Notes: generated by a model from the letters alone, not told the origin. 36,537 bases of DNA from QYQD01 sp040754095 (GCA_040754095.1 JBFMFO010000027.1:1-36537); one strand, 5' to 3'; shown: positions 23,030 through 31,508, numbered from the stretch's first letter. Numbers and translations: made by a program.

Positions 23030-23271
23030 TTTCGTCCGGAAACGGAAAATTTCCGGACGAGCAGTCAGCAGCTATCAGCATGTTTATTATCCGTTATCCG
23101 TTAACCGTTGTCCGATATTTTCTTTCGGTAAACGGTCAACGGTGAACGGTGGTCCGGCTTTATGCCGATAGCTGATCGCTGAATGTGTGAAGTCCGCCCC
23201 GGCGAATCTGCCTATGGCACGACCGGCCTTAGGCCGACCGTAGGCCGGAAACAATAGTTGCCGGATGAACA
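23030..23271. repeat. Hairpin-ended CAGC heptad element, copy 3, with a nested inverted ACCGTT element
   Basis: The left hairpin is CGTCCGGAAA/TTTCCGGACG (23033-23059). CAGC heptads follow. Inside, about 23075-23160, is the reverse complement of the inner palindrome at 17684-17768. The right part has CCGATAGCTGATCGC and a 13-bp palindrome CGGCCTTAGGCCG. The right end, AATAGTTGCCGGATGAACA, mirrors the left and supplies the upper ATG of the fliJ frame. Confidence 0.8.
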
Positions 23272-23273
23272 AT

Positions 23274-23741
23274 ATGCGCTATTCCTTTAAATTTGAGACC
23301 CTGCTGAATTACAAGAAACGCCTGGAGGAAGTTGCCCAGCAGGTCCTGGCTCAAAAGATGACCGAGCTGGCAGAGGCGGAACAGAAGCTGAATCGGTTAC
23401 AAACCCGGGAAGAGGAATGTTTGTTTGAGTTGATAGAAAAAAGGACAAAAGGCATCCCGGCAGCGCAGCATTTACTTTATATAAACTACCTTGACCTGCT
23501 GGCCAAGGACATCGCCGTACAGGAAGAAGTGGTGCAGGCATCAATCCGGGCGGTTGAAGAGGCCAGGCAGAAGCTTCTCAAGTTGTCCAGGGAAAAGAAA
23601 ATGGTCGAGAAATTAAAGAAAAAAGATTTTGACGCCTTTACGCAGGAGATGATACGTCTGGAACAGAAAGAAAACGATGAATTGGTTATTATAAGACGTC
23701 AGGCCAACGATGTGTTTTCAGAAGGACTGGAACATGCGTAG
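23274..23741 (+). CDS. fliJ: Flagellar export protein FliJ
   Basis: The 155-residue product is one long coiled coil starting MRYSFKFETLLNYKKRLEE, the FliJ pattern, with regularly spaced Leu and many Glu, Lys and Gln. It is a chaperone-escort that sits in the FliI ring like the stalk of an F-type ATPase. ATG 23274 is chosen over 23265, whose extra residues (MNN) come from the repeat end. The end overlaps the next gene by 8 bp. Confidence 0.9.
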   Translation: MRYSFKFETLLNYKKRLEEVAQQVLAQKMTELAEAEQKLNRLQTREEECLFELIEKRTKGIPAAQHLLYINYLDLLAKDIAVQEEVVQASIRAVEEARQKLLKLSREKKMVEKLKKKDFDAFTQEMIRLEQKENDELVIIRRQANDVFSEGLEHA

Positions 23742-24309
23742 ATTAAATACCCTCAGATATATAATGATCTTTTTTGGGGCGATTATCTGTGTCAAGCTGG
23801 GCGTGCTCGGGTTTTATTTTTATGAGCGTGGCTTTCGCTGGCAGCCACTAGGCCATAATCAGGCTATAGCCGAGGACAAAGTAAAGAACAAGCAGGCTAT
23901 CGCCTTAGATGATCTTAGGCTGTTTGAAGAGCTGGAAAATAAACGCCGCGAGCTGACAACCAGAGAAGAAGAACTAAGAAAAAAAGAGGAGGAGCTTTTG
24001 ATCCTGAAGAAGGATATAGAAAACAAACTGGCTAATCTCTCCCAGCTACAAACAGAATTGCAGGGCCATCTTCAGAAAAATGTTGAGGCCGCCAGGCAGT
24101 CTCAGGAGACGCGTTTAAAACATCTGGTCGGGGCTTACAGCGCCATGAAGCCTGATAAGGCGGCCGGCCTTATTGAAAAGTTAAACGACGATGTGTCGTT
24201 GCAGATCCTTTCGGCCATGAAGAGTAAGGATGTAGGTGCCATACTGAGCTTTGTAGAGACAGAGAAGGCAGCCAGACTTTCTCAGAGATTGGCCATGGAA
24301 GCAAGATAG
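23734..24309 (+). CDS. MotE-like protein (MgtE-N domain, flagellar)
   Basis: The 191-residue product has one membrane helix (about 7-28, YIMIFFGAIICVKLGVLGFY), a long coiled coil (about 60-125) and a C-terminal MgtE-N-like domain, AYSAMKPDKAAGLIEKLNDD followed by LQILSAMKSKDVGAILS. This layout matches MotE, the periplasmic MotC chaperone of some alphaproteobacteria, and similar proteins that follow fliJ in many operons. ATG 23734 has AAGGA 7 nt before it. The flagellar role comes from the operon. It is followed by a terminator. Confidence 0.8.
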   Translation: MRRLNTLRYIMIFFGAIICVKLGVLGFYFYERGFRWQPLGHNQAIAEDKVKNKQAIALDDLRLFEELENKRRELTTREEELRKKEEELLILKKDIENKLANLSQLQTELQGHLQKNVEAARQSQETRLKHLVGAYSAMKPDKAAGLIEKLNDDVSLQILSAMKSKDVGAILSFVETEKAARLSQRLAMEAR

Positions 24310-24331
24310 CTGTCAGCACTCAGCCATCAGC
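24308..24331. repeat. Short CAGC heptad remnant
   Basis: AGCTGTCAGCACTCAGCCA and CAGC continue the heptad pattern right after the MotE-like stop. It is a one-armed fragment like that at 20926-20960. Confidence 0.65.
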
Positions 24332-24371
24332 AAATTCGAATTTCAACTCTCCGCTTTTTTATCTTTGTGCC

Positions 24372-24388
24372 CTCTGTGTACTCTGTGG
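24372..24388. repeat. CACAGAG nonamer repeat, copy 3
   Basis: CTCTGTGTACTCTGTGG repeats the CTCTGTG word every 9 bp, in inverse orientation to 16631-16650. Confidence 0.55.
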
Positions 24389-24420
24389 CAAACCTATTCG
24401 ATCCTGCAATCTTTCCCACC

Positions 24421-24482
24421 CGGCAATTTTTTCCGCTATCCTGCAGGCAAAACTGAAAAAATTGCCGCCTCTTTTTGTTTTT
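24421..24482 (+). terminator. Strong hairpin terminator of the flgB-fliJ-MotE block
   Basis: CGGCAATTTTTTC (24421-24433) pairs exactly with GAAAAAATTGCCG (24455-24467), a 13-bp stem with a 21-nt loop. T-rich CTTTTTGTTTTTG follows. It lies in the 304-bp gap between the MotE-like gene and fliK and before the fliK promoter, so it ends the upstream operon. Confidence 0.7.
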
Positions 24483-24550
24483 GAGGGCAAGGCAATTTTG
24501 TCTACAAAATAACTATCCGGAATAATTAGTAATTACAAGAAATAAACAAA

Positions 24551-24566
24551 TGGCACAGGCGTTGCA
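24551..24566 (+). promoter_or_regulatory. Sigma-54 promoter of fliK-flgD-flgE
   Basis: TGGCACAGGCGTTGCA is a perfect match to the -24 (TGGCAC) and -12 (TTGCA) elements with the correct spacing. It starts a second flagellar transcript, with a start near 24578, about 36 nt before the fliK start codon. Confidence 0.9.
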
Positions 24567-24613
24567 GTACAAATGGCCGGAGTTTAAGACGGAACCGGAA
24601 GGAGGTGAAGATA

Positions 24614-26287
24614 TTGCTATATACATCGCCTACTTTGACTGGGATATTAGATAGTACATTCACCGGGAAAATTGAGGCCCCGGCAACAAAAGGTGGGGGA
24701 GGAGCCCCGTTCCTGTCTTTTTTAAATAACAGTTCCTCTCCAATCAGAAATTGTCTTGGCGGGCCGGTTCAACGTGGGGGACAGACGGGTATCAGTGAAA
24801 AAGGATCCCTGTTCAGTCCCGTTCCCGGGGGAAAGCTTTGCCTTAATGACCTGCGAGATATTCTCCGGTCGTTAAAAGACACACTTAAAGAGACAAGCTT
24901 ATCCGGAACCGGCCTGGCGATAGAGCATCCGGACGAGCTGATGCTTGCCGAGTTTTTACGCGCCTGCGGCCTGAAAGAGGACGAACTTTCTCAGGCTACA
25001 GCAAAAATGAAAGGCGAAGGGGGAGAATACAACATTAATATCCTGTTTGCCATGCTGGACCCGCAGGCCTTACAGGACAAGGCGCAAGCGGAAGGCCATG
25101 AATCCCTTCTCTCTCCCCAGCGCCGCATGACTCTTTCGGATCTATCGGCCATAAGCTCCATGCTGGAGGGCTTTGGATTGACGCCGCAAGAGATAAAGGG
25201 CATCTCGGAGGAGTGTCTGACAGAGGAGGGGTTTGTAAAAATTGGCCAACTGGTGCGAACGCTGAAAGAGGAATGTAAGCGCCCTCTATCCGGTATGCCC
25301 CTTGAGGAATGGCATGAGAATTCTCTTGCTAATCTGCTCGCCAAACTGGGTCTGACCGAGGAAGAAATCCGTAAGATTGCCGTTGAGGCCGGCCTAAGCG
25401 ATAAAAGTTTTTCTCTCCCGAAGCTCGTTTCTATACTGGACAAGGCCAGCGAGGTCGTAGAACGGAGACAAAACCCCATTGATGCAGATAGTTTTTTCCA
25501 CAACCTGGAGCACCTTCTCGGCAAAATAAAGCCTGAAACAGAGGCCAGACCTGCCGGAGACAGCCGTATGGCCGCTCTCCGTTCCTGGCAGGACAGGTGG
25601 CTGGAGAGGCTCAGAGAAGTAAGGGCCGGGCTTGATCTGAAAGAACAAGCGCTCACGTTAGATAGCTGGGCCGATGGAAAGCTGTCTGTGGAGGGTGGGA
25701 TAGCCCCGGTCTGGTTGAAGGAACTGGCCGAACAATGGGCGCACAGCGAAAAGTTGGTGCAGAAACCGCTCTTCATATTAGACGGAGCACCGCTGGCGTC
25801 AGCGGCAAATAACGTGAGTAGTGCGGCAAAAGACGCTATAAGGCCGGTTGTTTATCCGGAAGACATTTTCTCGCAGATCACCGGCCGTCTCTCCGGTTCA
25901 CTTCGCCTGAAGGAAGATCAGGTGATTATTAAGCTTTTCCCGCCGCACCTGGGCGAAGTAAAGGTCAACATGGTCTTCAAAAACGACCATCTCCATACCA
26001 CATTTACCCTTGATAATTACAAAGTAAAGGAGATCGTGGAGAGCGGCCTGCCGCAACTCAGAACGGCCTTGTCCGAACAGGGCATCAAAATGGGGGAGTG
26101 CAATGTGGAATTGAGCCAGGATTTTCGCCAATTTTTCAGAGAACATGAACCATATTCAGGGCATGATCGCAGACCATGGCCATTATATCGTGATGGAGGC
26201 GAATATTATGCCGGGGGAGAAGGGATGGAAGCCGTACCTATTAATTCCCCTACGTCCCTGATACAGGGGATTGACCTATTTGCCTGA
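24614..26287 (+). CDS. fliK: Flagellar hook-length control protein FliK
   Basis: The 557-residue protein has a long, variable, secreted ruler part (1-430) and the Flg_hook C-terminal domain (about 440-520): LKEDQVIIKLFPPHLGEVKV and NYKVKEIVESGLPQLRTALS, then EQGIKMGECNVEL. It measures the hook and switches the export gate. The start is TTG 24614, because a perfect GGAGGTGA site lies at 24601-24608; an in-frame GTG at 24605 overlaps that site. The ruler part is less conserved than usual hook genes. First gene after a sigma-54 promoter. Confidence 0.92.
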   Translation: MLYTSPTLTGILDSTFTGKIEAPATKGGGGAPFLSFLNNSSSPIRNCLGGPVQRGGQTGISEKGSLFSPVPGGKLCLNDLRDILRSLKDTLKETSLSGTGLAIEHPDELMLAEFLRACGLKEDELSQATAKMKGEGGEYNINILFAMLDPQALQDKAQAEGHESLLSPQRRMTLSDLSAISSMLEGFGLTPQEIKGISEECLTEEGFVKIGQLVRTLKEECKRPLSGMPLEEWHENSLANLLAKLGLTEEEIRKIAVEAGLSDKSFSLPKLVSILDKASEVVERRQNPIDADSFFHNLEHLLGKIKPETEARPAGDSRMAALRSWQDRWLERLREVRAGLDLKEQALTLDSWADGKLSVEGGIAPVWLKELAEQWAHSEKLVQKPLFILDGAPLASAANNVSSAAKDAIRPVVYPEDIFSQITGRLSGSLRLKEDQVIIKLFPPHLGEVKVNMVFKNDHLHTTFTLDNYKVKEIVESGLPQLRTALSEQGIKMGECNVELSQDFRQFFREHEPYSGHDRRPWPLYRDGGEYYAGGEGMEAVPINSPTSLIQGIDLFA

Positions 26288-26298
26288 CTATAGGCAAC

Positions 26299-26392
26299 GT
26301 CACTGGTCATTAAGTCATCGGCCATTGGTTAACTGTGGGAGATTAATTGCTTTTACCAGTGACAAATGACCATTGACTAATGACATTCACTG
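26299..26392. repeat. GTCATTA heptad palindrome between fliK and flgD
   Basis: Left steps GTCACTG and GTCATTA, then a core, then right steps GACAAAT, GACCATT, GACTAAT and GACATTC every 7 bp, forming an inverted pair. It fills most of the 122-bp gap. Confidence 0.7.
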
Positions 26393-26409
26393 CAAGAGGA
26401 GGATGAGAA

Positions 26410-27105
26410 ATGGATATAAACGGACTGGGGATGGCCACTTCAGCCAGTCAAACACAATCCGGAAGCGGCCAGGTCCTGAATAAGGATTCTTTTTTAAAGC
26501 TCTTTGTGGCCCAGATGGAACATCAAGACCCGCTCAATCCTATGGAGGCCTATGAGTTTTCGGCGCAACTCGCCCAGTTCAGCAGTCTGGAGCAGCTCTA
26601 TAACTTAAACGAAAATATGACTAACCTGATAGCCTACCAGACCTCGCAGAATAACCTGCAACTCCTTTCTTTGATCGATAAGAAGGTGGAAGTGGTAACG
26701 GATGCGCTCACACTGCAGGAGGGTAAGGCAACTGAGGCCCGTTATGAATTAGCGGAAGACGCATATTCTTGCGTCATCAATATCTATGATGAAAACGGCA
26801 CGAATGTGCGCAGCCTCAACCTTGGATCCGCGGATGCCGGTAGTTATACACTGGACTGGGATGGCCTGGACCAGAAGGGTGCCGTCCTCCCTGATGGTCG
26901 TTATTATTTCGATGTTGTAGCTAAAGACGCCGCCGGGCAGGAGGTCGCGGTTAATACCTCCATCTGCGGCCGTATCACCGGTCTGGACTTTGATGGCGGC
27001 CTGACCATGCTGGTAATGGAAGACGGATCAAAGATCGGTGTGGCCGATGTAGTCAGGGTAATAGATACATCTGATATTAATACACAAGAAGAGACAACTA
27101 CCTAA
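26410..27105 (+). CDS. flgD: Flagellar hook capping protein FlgD
   Basis: The 231-residue protein has the conserved N-terminal motif KDSFLKLFVAQMEHQDPLNP and SAQLAQFSSLEQLYNLNENM (about 24-80). Tudor-like and Ig-like FlgD domains follow (SLNLGSADAGSYTLDWDGLD, LPDGRYYFDVVAKDA). It forms the cap on which hook subunits assemble. GAGGAGGATGAGAA is a strong ribosome site. It is 15 bp upstream of flgE. Confidence 0.95.
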   Translation: MDINGLGMATSASQTQSGSGQVLNKDSFLKLFVAQMEHQDPLNPMEAYEFSAQLAQFSSLEQLYNLNENMTNLIAYQTSQNNLQLLSLIDKKVEVVTDALTLQEGKATEARYELAEDAYSCVINIYDENGTNVRSLNLGSADAGSYTLDWDGLDQKGAVLPDGRYYFDVVAKDAAGQEVAVNTSICGRITGLDFDGGLTMLVMEDGSKIGVADVVRVIDTSDINTQEETTT

Positions 27106-27120
27106 AGGAGGGATGTAATT

Positions 27121-28548
27121 ATGTCTATTTCCAGTTCGCTCTATGCGGGCATCAGCGGCCTTTCTACTATGGGTAATGCCATGTCCGTTATCGGCGACAA
27201 TATCTCTAACGTGAACACTGTGGCCTTTAAATCGTCCCGGGCCACCTTTCAGGACGTGTTGTCCCAGCAGATATCCACGGCCTCCGGGTCATCCCAGGTC
27301 GGTCGCGGCGTCACGCTGGCCAGCGTAGGCGGCCTGTTTGCCCAGGGTTCTTTCGAGAGTTCTTCACAACCGACCGATCTGGCTATCGGCGGCAACGGCT
27401 TTTTCGTTGTGCGGGCCCCGGGCACGGAAAACAATCTATATTACACACGGGCTGGAGAATTCCGCTTCGATCAGAGCGGTTATCTGGTTAATCCGGCCGG
27501 ATATGTAGTCCAGGGCTGGGAGTTGGATCAGGATACCGGTGAAGTTACCGGCACGATCGGGGATATCCTGGTTCCCAAGAGCTCTGCCCCGGTAGCGACG
27601 GATTCCATAGAGGTCATCAGCAATTTGGATTCGCGGGAGACTGAATCCAGCGCAAATGATCTTTATGATCCCCTTCTGGCCTTTGTCAACAGCGACTGGG
27701 ACGGGACCGGCGATCCGCCGATAAGCGCGAACTCATACGCGTACCACAGCGCCATCCAGGTCTATGATTCGCTGGGCAACAGCCACGATATAACACTTTA
27801 CTTTGATCCCACAGCTACCGCCAATGAATGGGAATACCTGGTGACCTGCAACCCGGATGAAGACCTCAGGACTGGAGCAGCTACGAATGAATGGGCCGGC
27901 GCACTGCTTTATGGCACGATAGAATTCAATACCTCCGGAGACATAACTGATATTACTGCCAACACGGTTGACGCAAGTGACGGTTCATTAGATGCCTTGA
28001 CTGCCGGCACGGATACCCCCAACGGCTATTTCCAGTTCGCAGCCAATTTTACGGGGGCGGCAACAGACCAGACGGTCGATCTCAATTTCGGCAGCATCTA
28101 TACCACGGCCTGGGAGAAAGAGGCCCTCACCAGCAGCCAGTATGCCAGCGCCTCAACCACCATATTTCAGGACCAGGACGGTTTTGGCGCGGGCTTCCTG
28201 CAGTCCGTCTCCGTCAGCGCCGAGGGTATAATCACCGGCCATTATTCCAACGGGCAGATCATCCCGCGTAACCTGATCGGTCTGGCCGATTTCAACAACC
28301 TGATCGGCCTTTCCAAGGTGGGCGGCAACCTCTTCTCGGAGACCACCGAGTCCGGGGCGCCTATCACCGGCCAGCCCGGCACCAACGGACTGGGAAGCAT
28401 CGCCCCTAACTCACTGGAGCAGTCCAATGTGGATCTCGGCGCGGAATTTGTCCGCATGATCACCGTGCAAAGGGGATTCCAGGCCAATTCCAAGATTATC
28501 ACCACCACCGACGATATGCTCGCCGAACTGATCAGCCTGAAACGTTAG
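27121..28548 (+). CDS. flgE: Flagellar hook protein FlgE
   Basis: The 475-residue hook subunit starts SSLYAGISGLSTMGNAMSVI and has GDNISNVNTVAFKSSRATF, the flagellar N-terminal motif. It ends SNVDLGAEFVRMITVQRGFQ and ANSKIITTTDDMLAELISLK, the C-terminal coiled coil. The middle hypervariable domain (about 170-340) is Asp-, Thr- and Ala-rich, as expected for a surface-exposed part. AAAGGAGGG precedes it. It is the last gene of the fliK transcript. Confidence 0.97.
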   Translation: MSISSSLYAGISGLSTMGNAMSVIGDNISNVNTVAFKSSRATFQDVLSQQISTASGSSQVGRGVTLASVGGLFAQGSFESSSQPTDLAIGGNGFFVVRAPGTENNLYYTRAGEFRFDQSGYLVNPAGYVVQGWELDQDTGEVTGTIGDILVPKSSAPVATDSIEVISNLDSRETESSANDLYDPLLAFVNSDWDGTGDPPISANSYAYHSAIQVYDSLGNSHDITLYFDPTATANEWEYLVTCNPDEDLRTGAATNEWAGALLYGTIEFNTSGDITDITANTVDASDGSLDALTAGTDTPNGYFQFAANFTGAATDQTVDLNFGSIYTTAWEKEALTSSQYASASTTIFQDQDGFGAGFLQSVSVSAEGIITGHYSNGQIIPRNLIGLADFNNLIGLSKVGGNLFSETTESGAPITGQPGTNGLGSIAPNSLEQSNVDLGAEFVRMITVQRGFQANSKIITTTDDMLAELISLKR

Positions 28549-28559
28549 TAATTCTGACA

Positions 28560-28594
28560 GCGGCAGGAGAGTCGTTTAAAACCTCTCCTGCCGC
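28560..28594 (+). terminator. Hairpin after flgE
   Basis: GCGGCAGGAGAG (28560-28571) pairs exactly with CTCTCCTGCCGC (28583-28594) 12 nt after the flgE stop. The T-run is poor (CTTGCCTTTTG), but the position and stem fit the end of the flagellar operon. Confidence 0.65.
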
Positions 28595-28600
28595 CTTGCC

Positions 28601-28635
28601 TTTTGCAGGTTGATTTGCCTTGCCAACCTGCAAAA
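28601..28635. repeat. Perfect 11-bp inverted repeat before selB
   Basis: TTTTGCAGGTT (28601-28611) faces AACCTGCAAAA (28625-28635) around a 13-nt loop. It may be a bidirectional terminator together with the hairpin just before it. Confidence 0.5.
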
Positions 28636-28683
28636 TCTTTGCTATGCCATAAGCATAAATTCACTCCCAAGACCGAGCTAAAT

Positions 28684-30597
28684 ATGAAACACGTAATTTT
28701 GGGCACGGCCGGGCATATTGATCACGGCAAGACATCCCTTATCAAGGCCCTTAGCGGAATCGACACCGACCGGCTCAAGGAAGAAAAAGAACGCGGCATC
28801 ACCATAGAGTTAGGGTTTGCCCATCTCACCCTGCCCAACGGCCAAAAACTGGGTATCGTCGATGTTCCCGGGCACGAGCGTTTCGTCAGGCACATGGTGG
28901 CCGGGGCCAGCGGTATCGATATAGTGGCCCTGATTATAGCGGCTGATGAAGGGGTCATGCCCCAGACAAGGGAACATCTGGAGATATGTCAAATCCTTAA
29001 CGTCAAAAGCGGTCTGGTAGTGTTGACCAAAAAGGATATGGTGGATGAAGAATGGCTGGAACTGGTGCGGGATGACGTGAGCAAATTTCTCAAGGGAACC
29101 TTCCTGGAAGAAGCGCCAATCGTGGCCGTTTCTTCACTAACCGGGGATGGGTTGTCTGAGTTGACCGGAACGCTCGAATCCCTGGCCACCAAGGCAGTAG
29201 AAAAACCGGCGGGTGGGCCTTTTCGCCTGCCTATAGACCGTGTCTTTACCATCAAAGGCTTCGGCACCGTGGTTACGGGCACCACCATTTCAGGAAAACT
29301 AAGCGTCGGAGACAGCGTTACCATCTATCCCCGTGCCCTGCCAGCCAGGATACGCGGCCTCCAGGTACATAACCAGGAAGTACGCGAGGCTAAGGCCGGG
29401 CTTCGTACGGCTATAAACCTTCAGGGCATAGAAAAGGAAACCATTGAGAGAGGAGACGTCCTGGCTACGGCAAACAGCCTGGAAAACTCCTACCTGCTGG
29501 ATGTCAGCCTTTACTACTTGCCGAGCATTTCCAGACCACTTAAGAACGGCTCACCGGTGCGGTTCCATACCGGAACATGCGAGATCGCCGCCAGAGTAAC
29601 CCTGCTGGACCGTGATGAACTAAAGCCGGGAGAAAAGACCTATGCCCAGTTAAGACTGCTTAAAAAAGCAGCCGTCTTGCCCGGAGACCGTTACGTGCTG
29701 CGCAGCTATTCACCGACGCGCACTATCGGCGGGGGAGAGATATTACATCCTGTCCCCAAACGGCATAAGCGCTTCATGGAAGCCGTTCTTTCGGATTTAA
29801 AGATCCTGGAGACCGGAAGCCCGGAAGAGATCGTTCTTTTACATGTAAACAAGGCGGAGGCACAAGGGCTGACGCGCAGGCAGTTGGCTCTTCTTGGCGG
29901 GTTAAATGAACAGGATTTGGCCGGTACAATCCACAAACTAACCAAGAGCGGGGATATTCTGCTCTTCAATCAGGAAAACCAGGCCTTTGTGGCCTCCGGG
30001 GTCTATGAGAGAGCCAGGGAAAATGTCCTTGGCATCCTGCAAGATTATCACAAACGTAATCCGCTTCTCTTTGGCATCCCGAAGGAAGAGATGAGAAGCA
30101 AACTTTCTTCCGGGATGGATCCAAGGTTATTCTCCTTTTTAATAAACGGGCTGGTTCAATCCAAAAGGCTTGTGGCCGAAAAGGAACTCCTGCGCCTGCC
30201 CGGTCATAAAGTAGATTTGCAGGTGGATGAAAAGGGCCTGAAGGATAGGATAGAGAAGATATACCTTAAAGCGGGATGGGAGCCGCCCTCACGTAGCGCA
30301 GTATCAGAGCTTCTGGGGAAAGACGGCGCCCAGGCCGGAAAATTCATTGACCTCCTCATCCGGGAAAATATATTGGTAAAGGTCAAAGAAGACCTCTGTT
30401 TCCATAACAGGCCCTTAGCTGAACTCAAAGACCGCATCGTAGATTTTCTCAGAAAACATCAGGAGATAACCCCGGCCCAGTTCAAAGAGGTGACCACCCT
30501 TTCACGCAAGTATATGATTCCCCTCCTGGAATACTTTGATGCCGCGAAGGTCACCATCCGGGTGGGGGATAAACGGGTGCTGCGGGAAAAGAAATAG
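28684..30597 (+). CDS. selB: Selenocysteine-specific elongation factor SelB
   Basis: The 637-residue GTPase starts MKHVILGTAGHIDHGKTSLI with the G1 loop, then ERGITIELGFAHL, DVPGHERFVRHM (G3) and the SelB form of G4, TKKDMVD. The EF-Tu-like domains 2-3 follow and then four C-terminal winged helices (about 370-637), which bind the SECIS element of the mRNA. It delivers Sec-tRNA to UGA codons. An upstream frame from 28603 runs through the inverted repeat and is rejected. No ribosome site is clear. No selA, selC or selenoprotein gene is in the window, so the Sec genes must lie elsewhere. Confidence 0.95.
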   Translation: MKHVILGTAGHIDHGKTSLIKALSGIDTDRLKEEKERGITIELGFAHLTLPNGQKLGIVDVPGHERFVRHMVAGASGIDIVALIIAADEGVMPQTREHLEICQILNVKSGLVVLTKKDMVDEEWLELVRDDVSKFLKGTFLEEAPIVAVSSLTGDGLSELTGTLESLATKAVEKPAGGPFRLPIDRVFTIKGFGTVVTGTTISGKLSVGDSVTIYPRALPARIRGLQVHNQEVREAKAGLRTAINLQGIEKETIERGDVLATANSLENSYLLDVSLYYLPSISRPLKNGSPVRFHTGTCEIAARVTLLDRDELKPGEKTYAQLRLLKKAAVLPGDRYVLRSYSPTRTIGGGEILHPVPKRHKRFMEAVLSDLKILETGSPEEIVLLHVNKAEAQGLTRRQLALLGGLNEQDLAGTIHKLTKSGDILLFNQENQAFVASGVYERARENVLGILQDYHKRNPLLFGIPKEEMRSKLSSGMDPRLFSFLINGLVQSKRLVAEKELLRLPGHKVDLQVDEKGLKDRIEKIYLKAGWEPPSRSAVSELLGKDGAQAGKFIDLLIRENILVKVKEDLCFHNRPLAELKDRIVDFLRKHQEITPAQFKEVTTLSRKYMIPLLEYFDAAKVTIRVGDKRVLREKK

Positions 30598-30631
30598 ATT
30601 GATTTTACCCTTCGACACTACCAGGTTTGGT

Positions 30632-31363
30632 TTACGCCTTTGAAAGAATAATAATAAAGGCAATTAAAACTCCAGCGCCCAAGGCGAGCAGGCTGTATTT
30701 CTTATGCTCCTCTTCAGCCTGTGGCAGGAGGTGAGTAGCCCCCACATAGACCAATGCGCCGGCAGAAAAGGCCAGGAGCGCACCGAGGAATGGCTTATTG
30801 ATTTGACTGACATACGGGTATGAAACCAGCATGCCCACGGGTGTGGTCAGGGCAGCAGCCAGAAACGCAAGAAGCAGCGATACCCTTTCTCTGAAACCAG
30901 CTCGAATGAGCAACAGGTAGGTGATGATGCCTTCTGGAAACTCGTGGAGAACCATCCCCGTAGCCGCCAGTAGCCCGGTAAATACGCTAACAGTGAATGT
31001 GACGGAGTAGATAAACCCATCTATAAATGAATGAAGGCCGATACCGATCATAGGGACGATCCCGATCCCGTATTGCTCATCAGAACTCTTGTCACAGACA
31101 AAGGCATTGATGAAGCGATTAAATAGGTGGAGGCTGATGTAGCCGGCGAACAGATAACCCGAAGCATTGGCATTCATGGAAAAAGCCTTTGGAATAATAT
31201 GTAAAAAAGAGACTGAAATCAAAACGCCGGCAGCGAAACAGACAAAATAGATACTATTTTCGCGTCCCCATCGCTCGAAATGACGGATAACATAAATGCC
31301 TATGGAGGTGACCAGCGCCGCAAGAGAGCTGGCTCCAAATGCTGTCAAAAACGTGTTTTCCAT
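30632..31363 (-). CDS. ZIP-family divalent metal transporter
   Basis: The 243-residue protein has eight predicted helices. Helix 4 has GIGLHSFIDGFIYSV with His and Asp, and helix 5 has VLHEFPEGIITY, the two metal-site signatures of the ZIP (SLC39) family. The cytoplasmic loop is short and lacks the usual His cluster. The metal, Zn2+, Fe2+ or Mn2+, is not clear from the sequence. GAGGACGGC precedes the ATG. It converges on selB and lies downstream of the iron-related genes. Confidence 0.9.
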   Translation of the reverse strand: MENTFLTAFGASSLAALVTSIGIYVIRHFERWGRENSIYFVCFAAGVLISVSFLHIIPKAFSMNANASGYLFAGYISLHLFNRFINAFVCDKSSDEQYGIGIVPMIGIGLHSFIDGFIYSVTFTVSVFTGLLAATGMVLHEFPEGIITYLLLIRAGFRERVSLLLAFLAAALTTPVGMLVSYPYVSQINKPFLGALLAFSAGALVYVGATHLLPQAEEEHKKYSLLALGAGVLIAFIIILSKA

Positions 31364-31413
31364 GCCGTCCTCTAACGAATGCTAAATCGTCTACATGAAA
31401 AAAGTTGAGTCCC

Positions 31414-31466
31414 GTAGGGTGGGTTTTACCCACCATCATTCCCTTAGTGGGCAAAGCCCACCCTAC
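31414..31466. repeat. GTAGGGTGGG inverted repeat
   Basis: GTAGGGTGGG (31414-31423) faces CCCACCCTAC (31457-31466). Further pairing (TTTTACCCACC, GGGCAAAGC) lies inside. This GTAGGGTGGG...CCCACCCTAC word is a widespread intergenic element in bacteria. No gene is seen in the gap 31364-31508. Confidence 0.7.
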
Positions 31467-31508
31467 CTTGCTGCTTTTATTATAGTGTCTTCAACAGTTG
31501 TAGGCGGG

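Noticed and set aside
24991..25776. 261-residue minus-strand frame opposite fliK
   Set aside because: Ser-rich shadow with no motif; the sense frame has the Flg_hook domain and a sigma-54 promoter.
16601..26400. Cyclic-di-GMP or other known riboswitch in flagellar leaders
   Set aside because: No conserved riboswitch core was seen; the leaders consist of repeat elements.
28603..28683. Extended SelB start
   Set aside because: The extra 27 residues come from the inverted repeat; the GTPase fold starts at MKHVILGTAGH.
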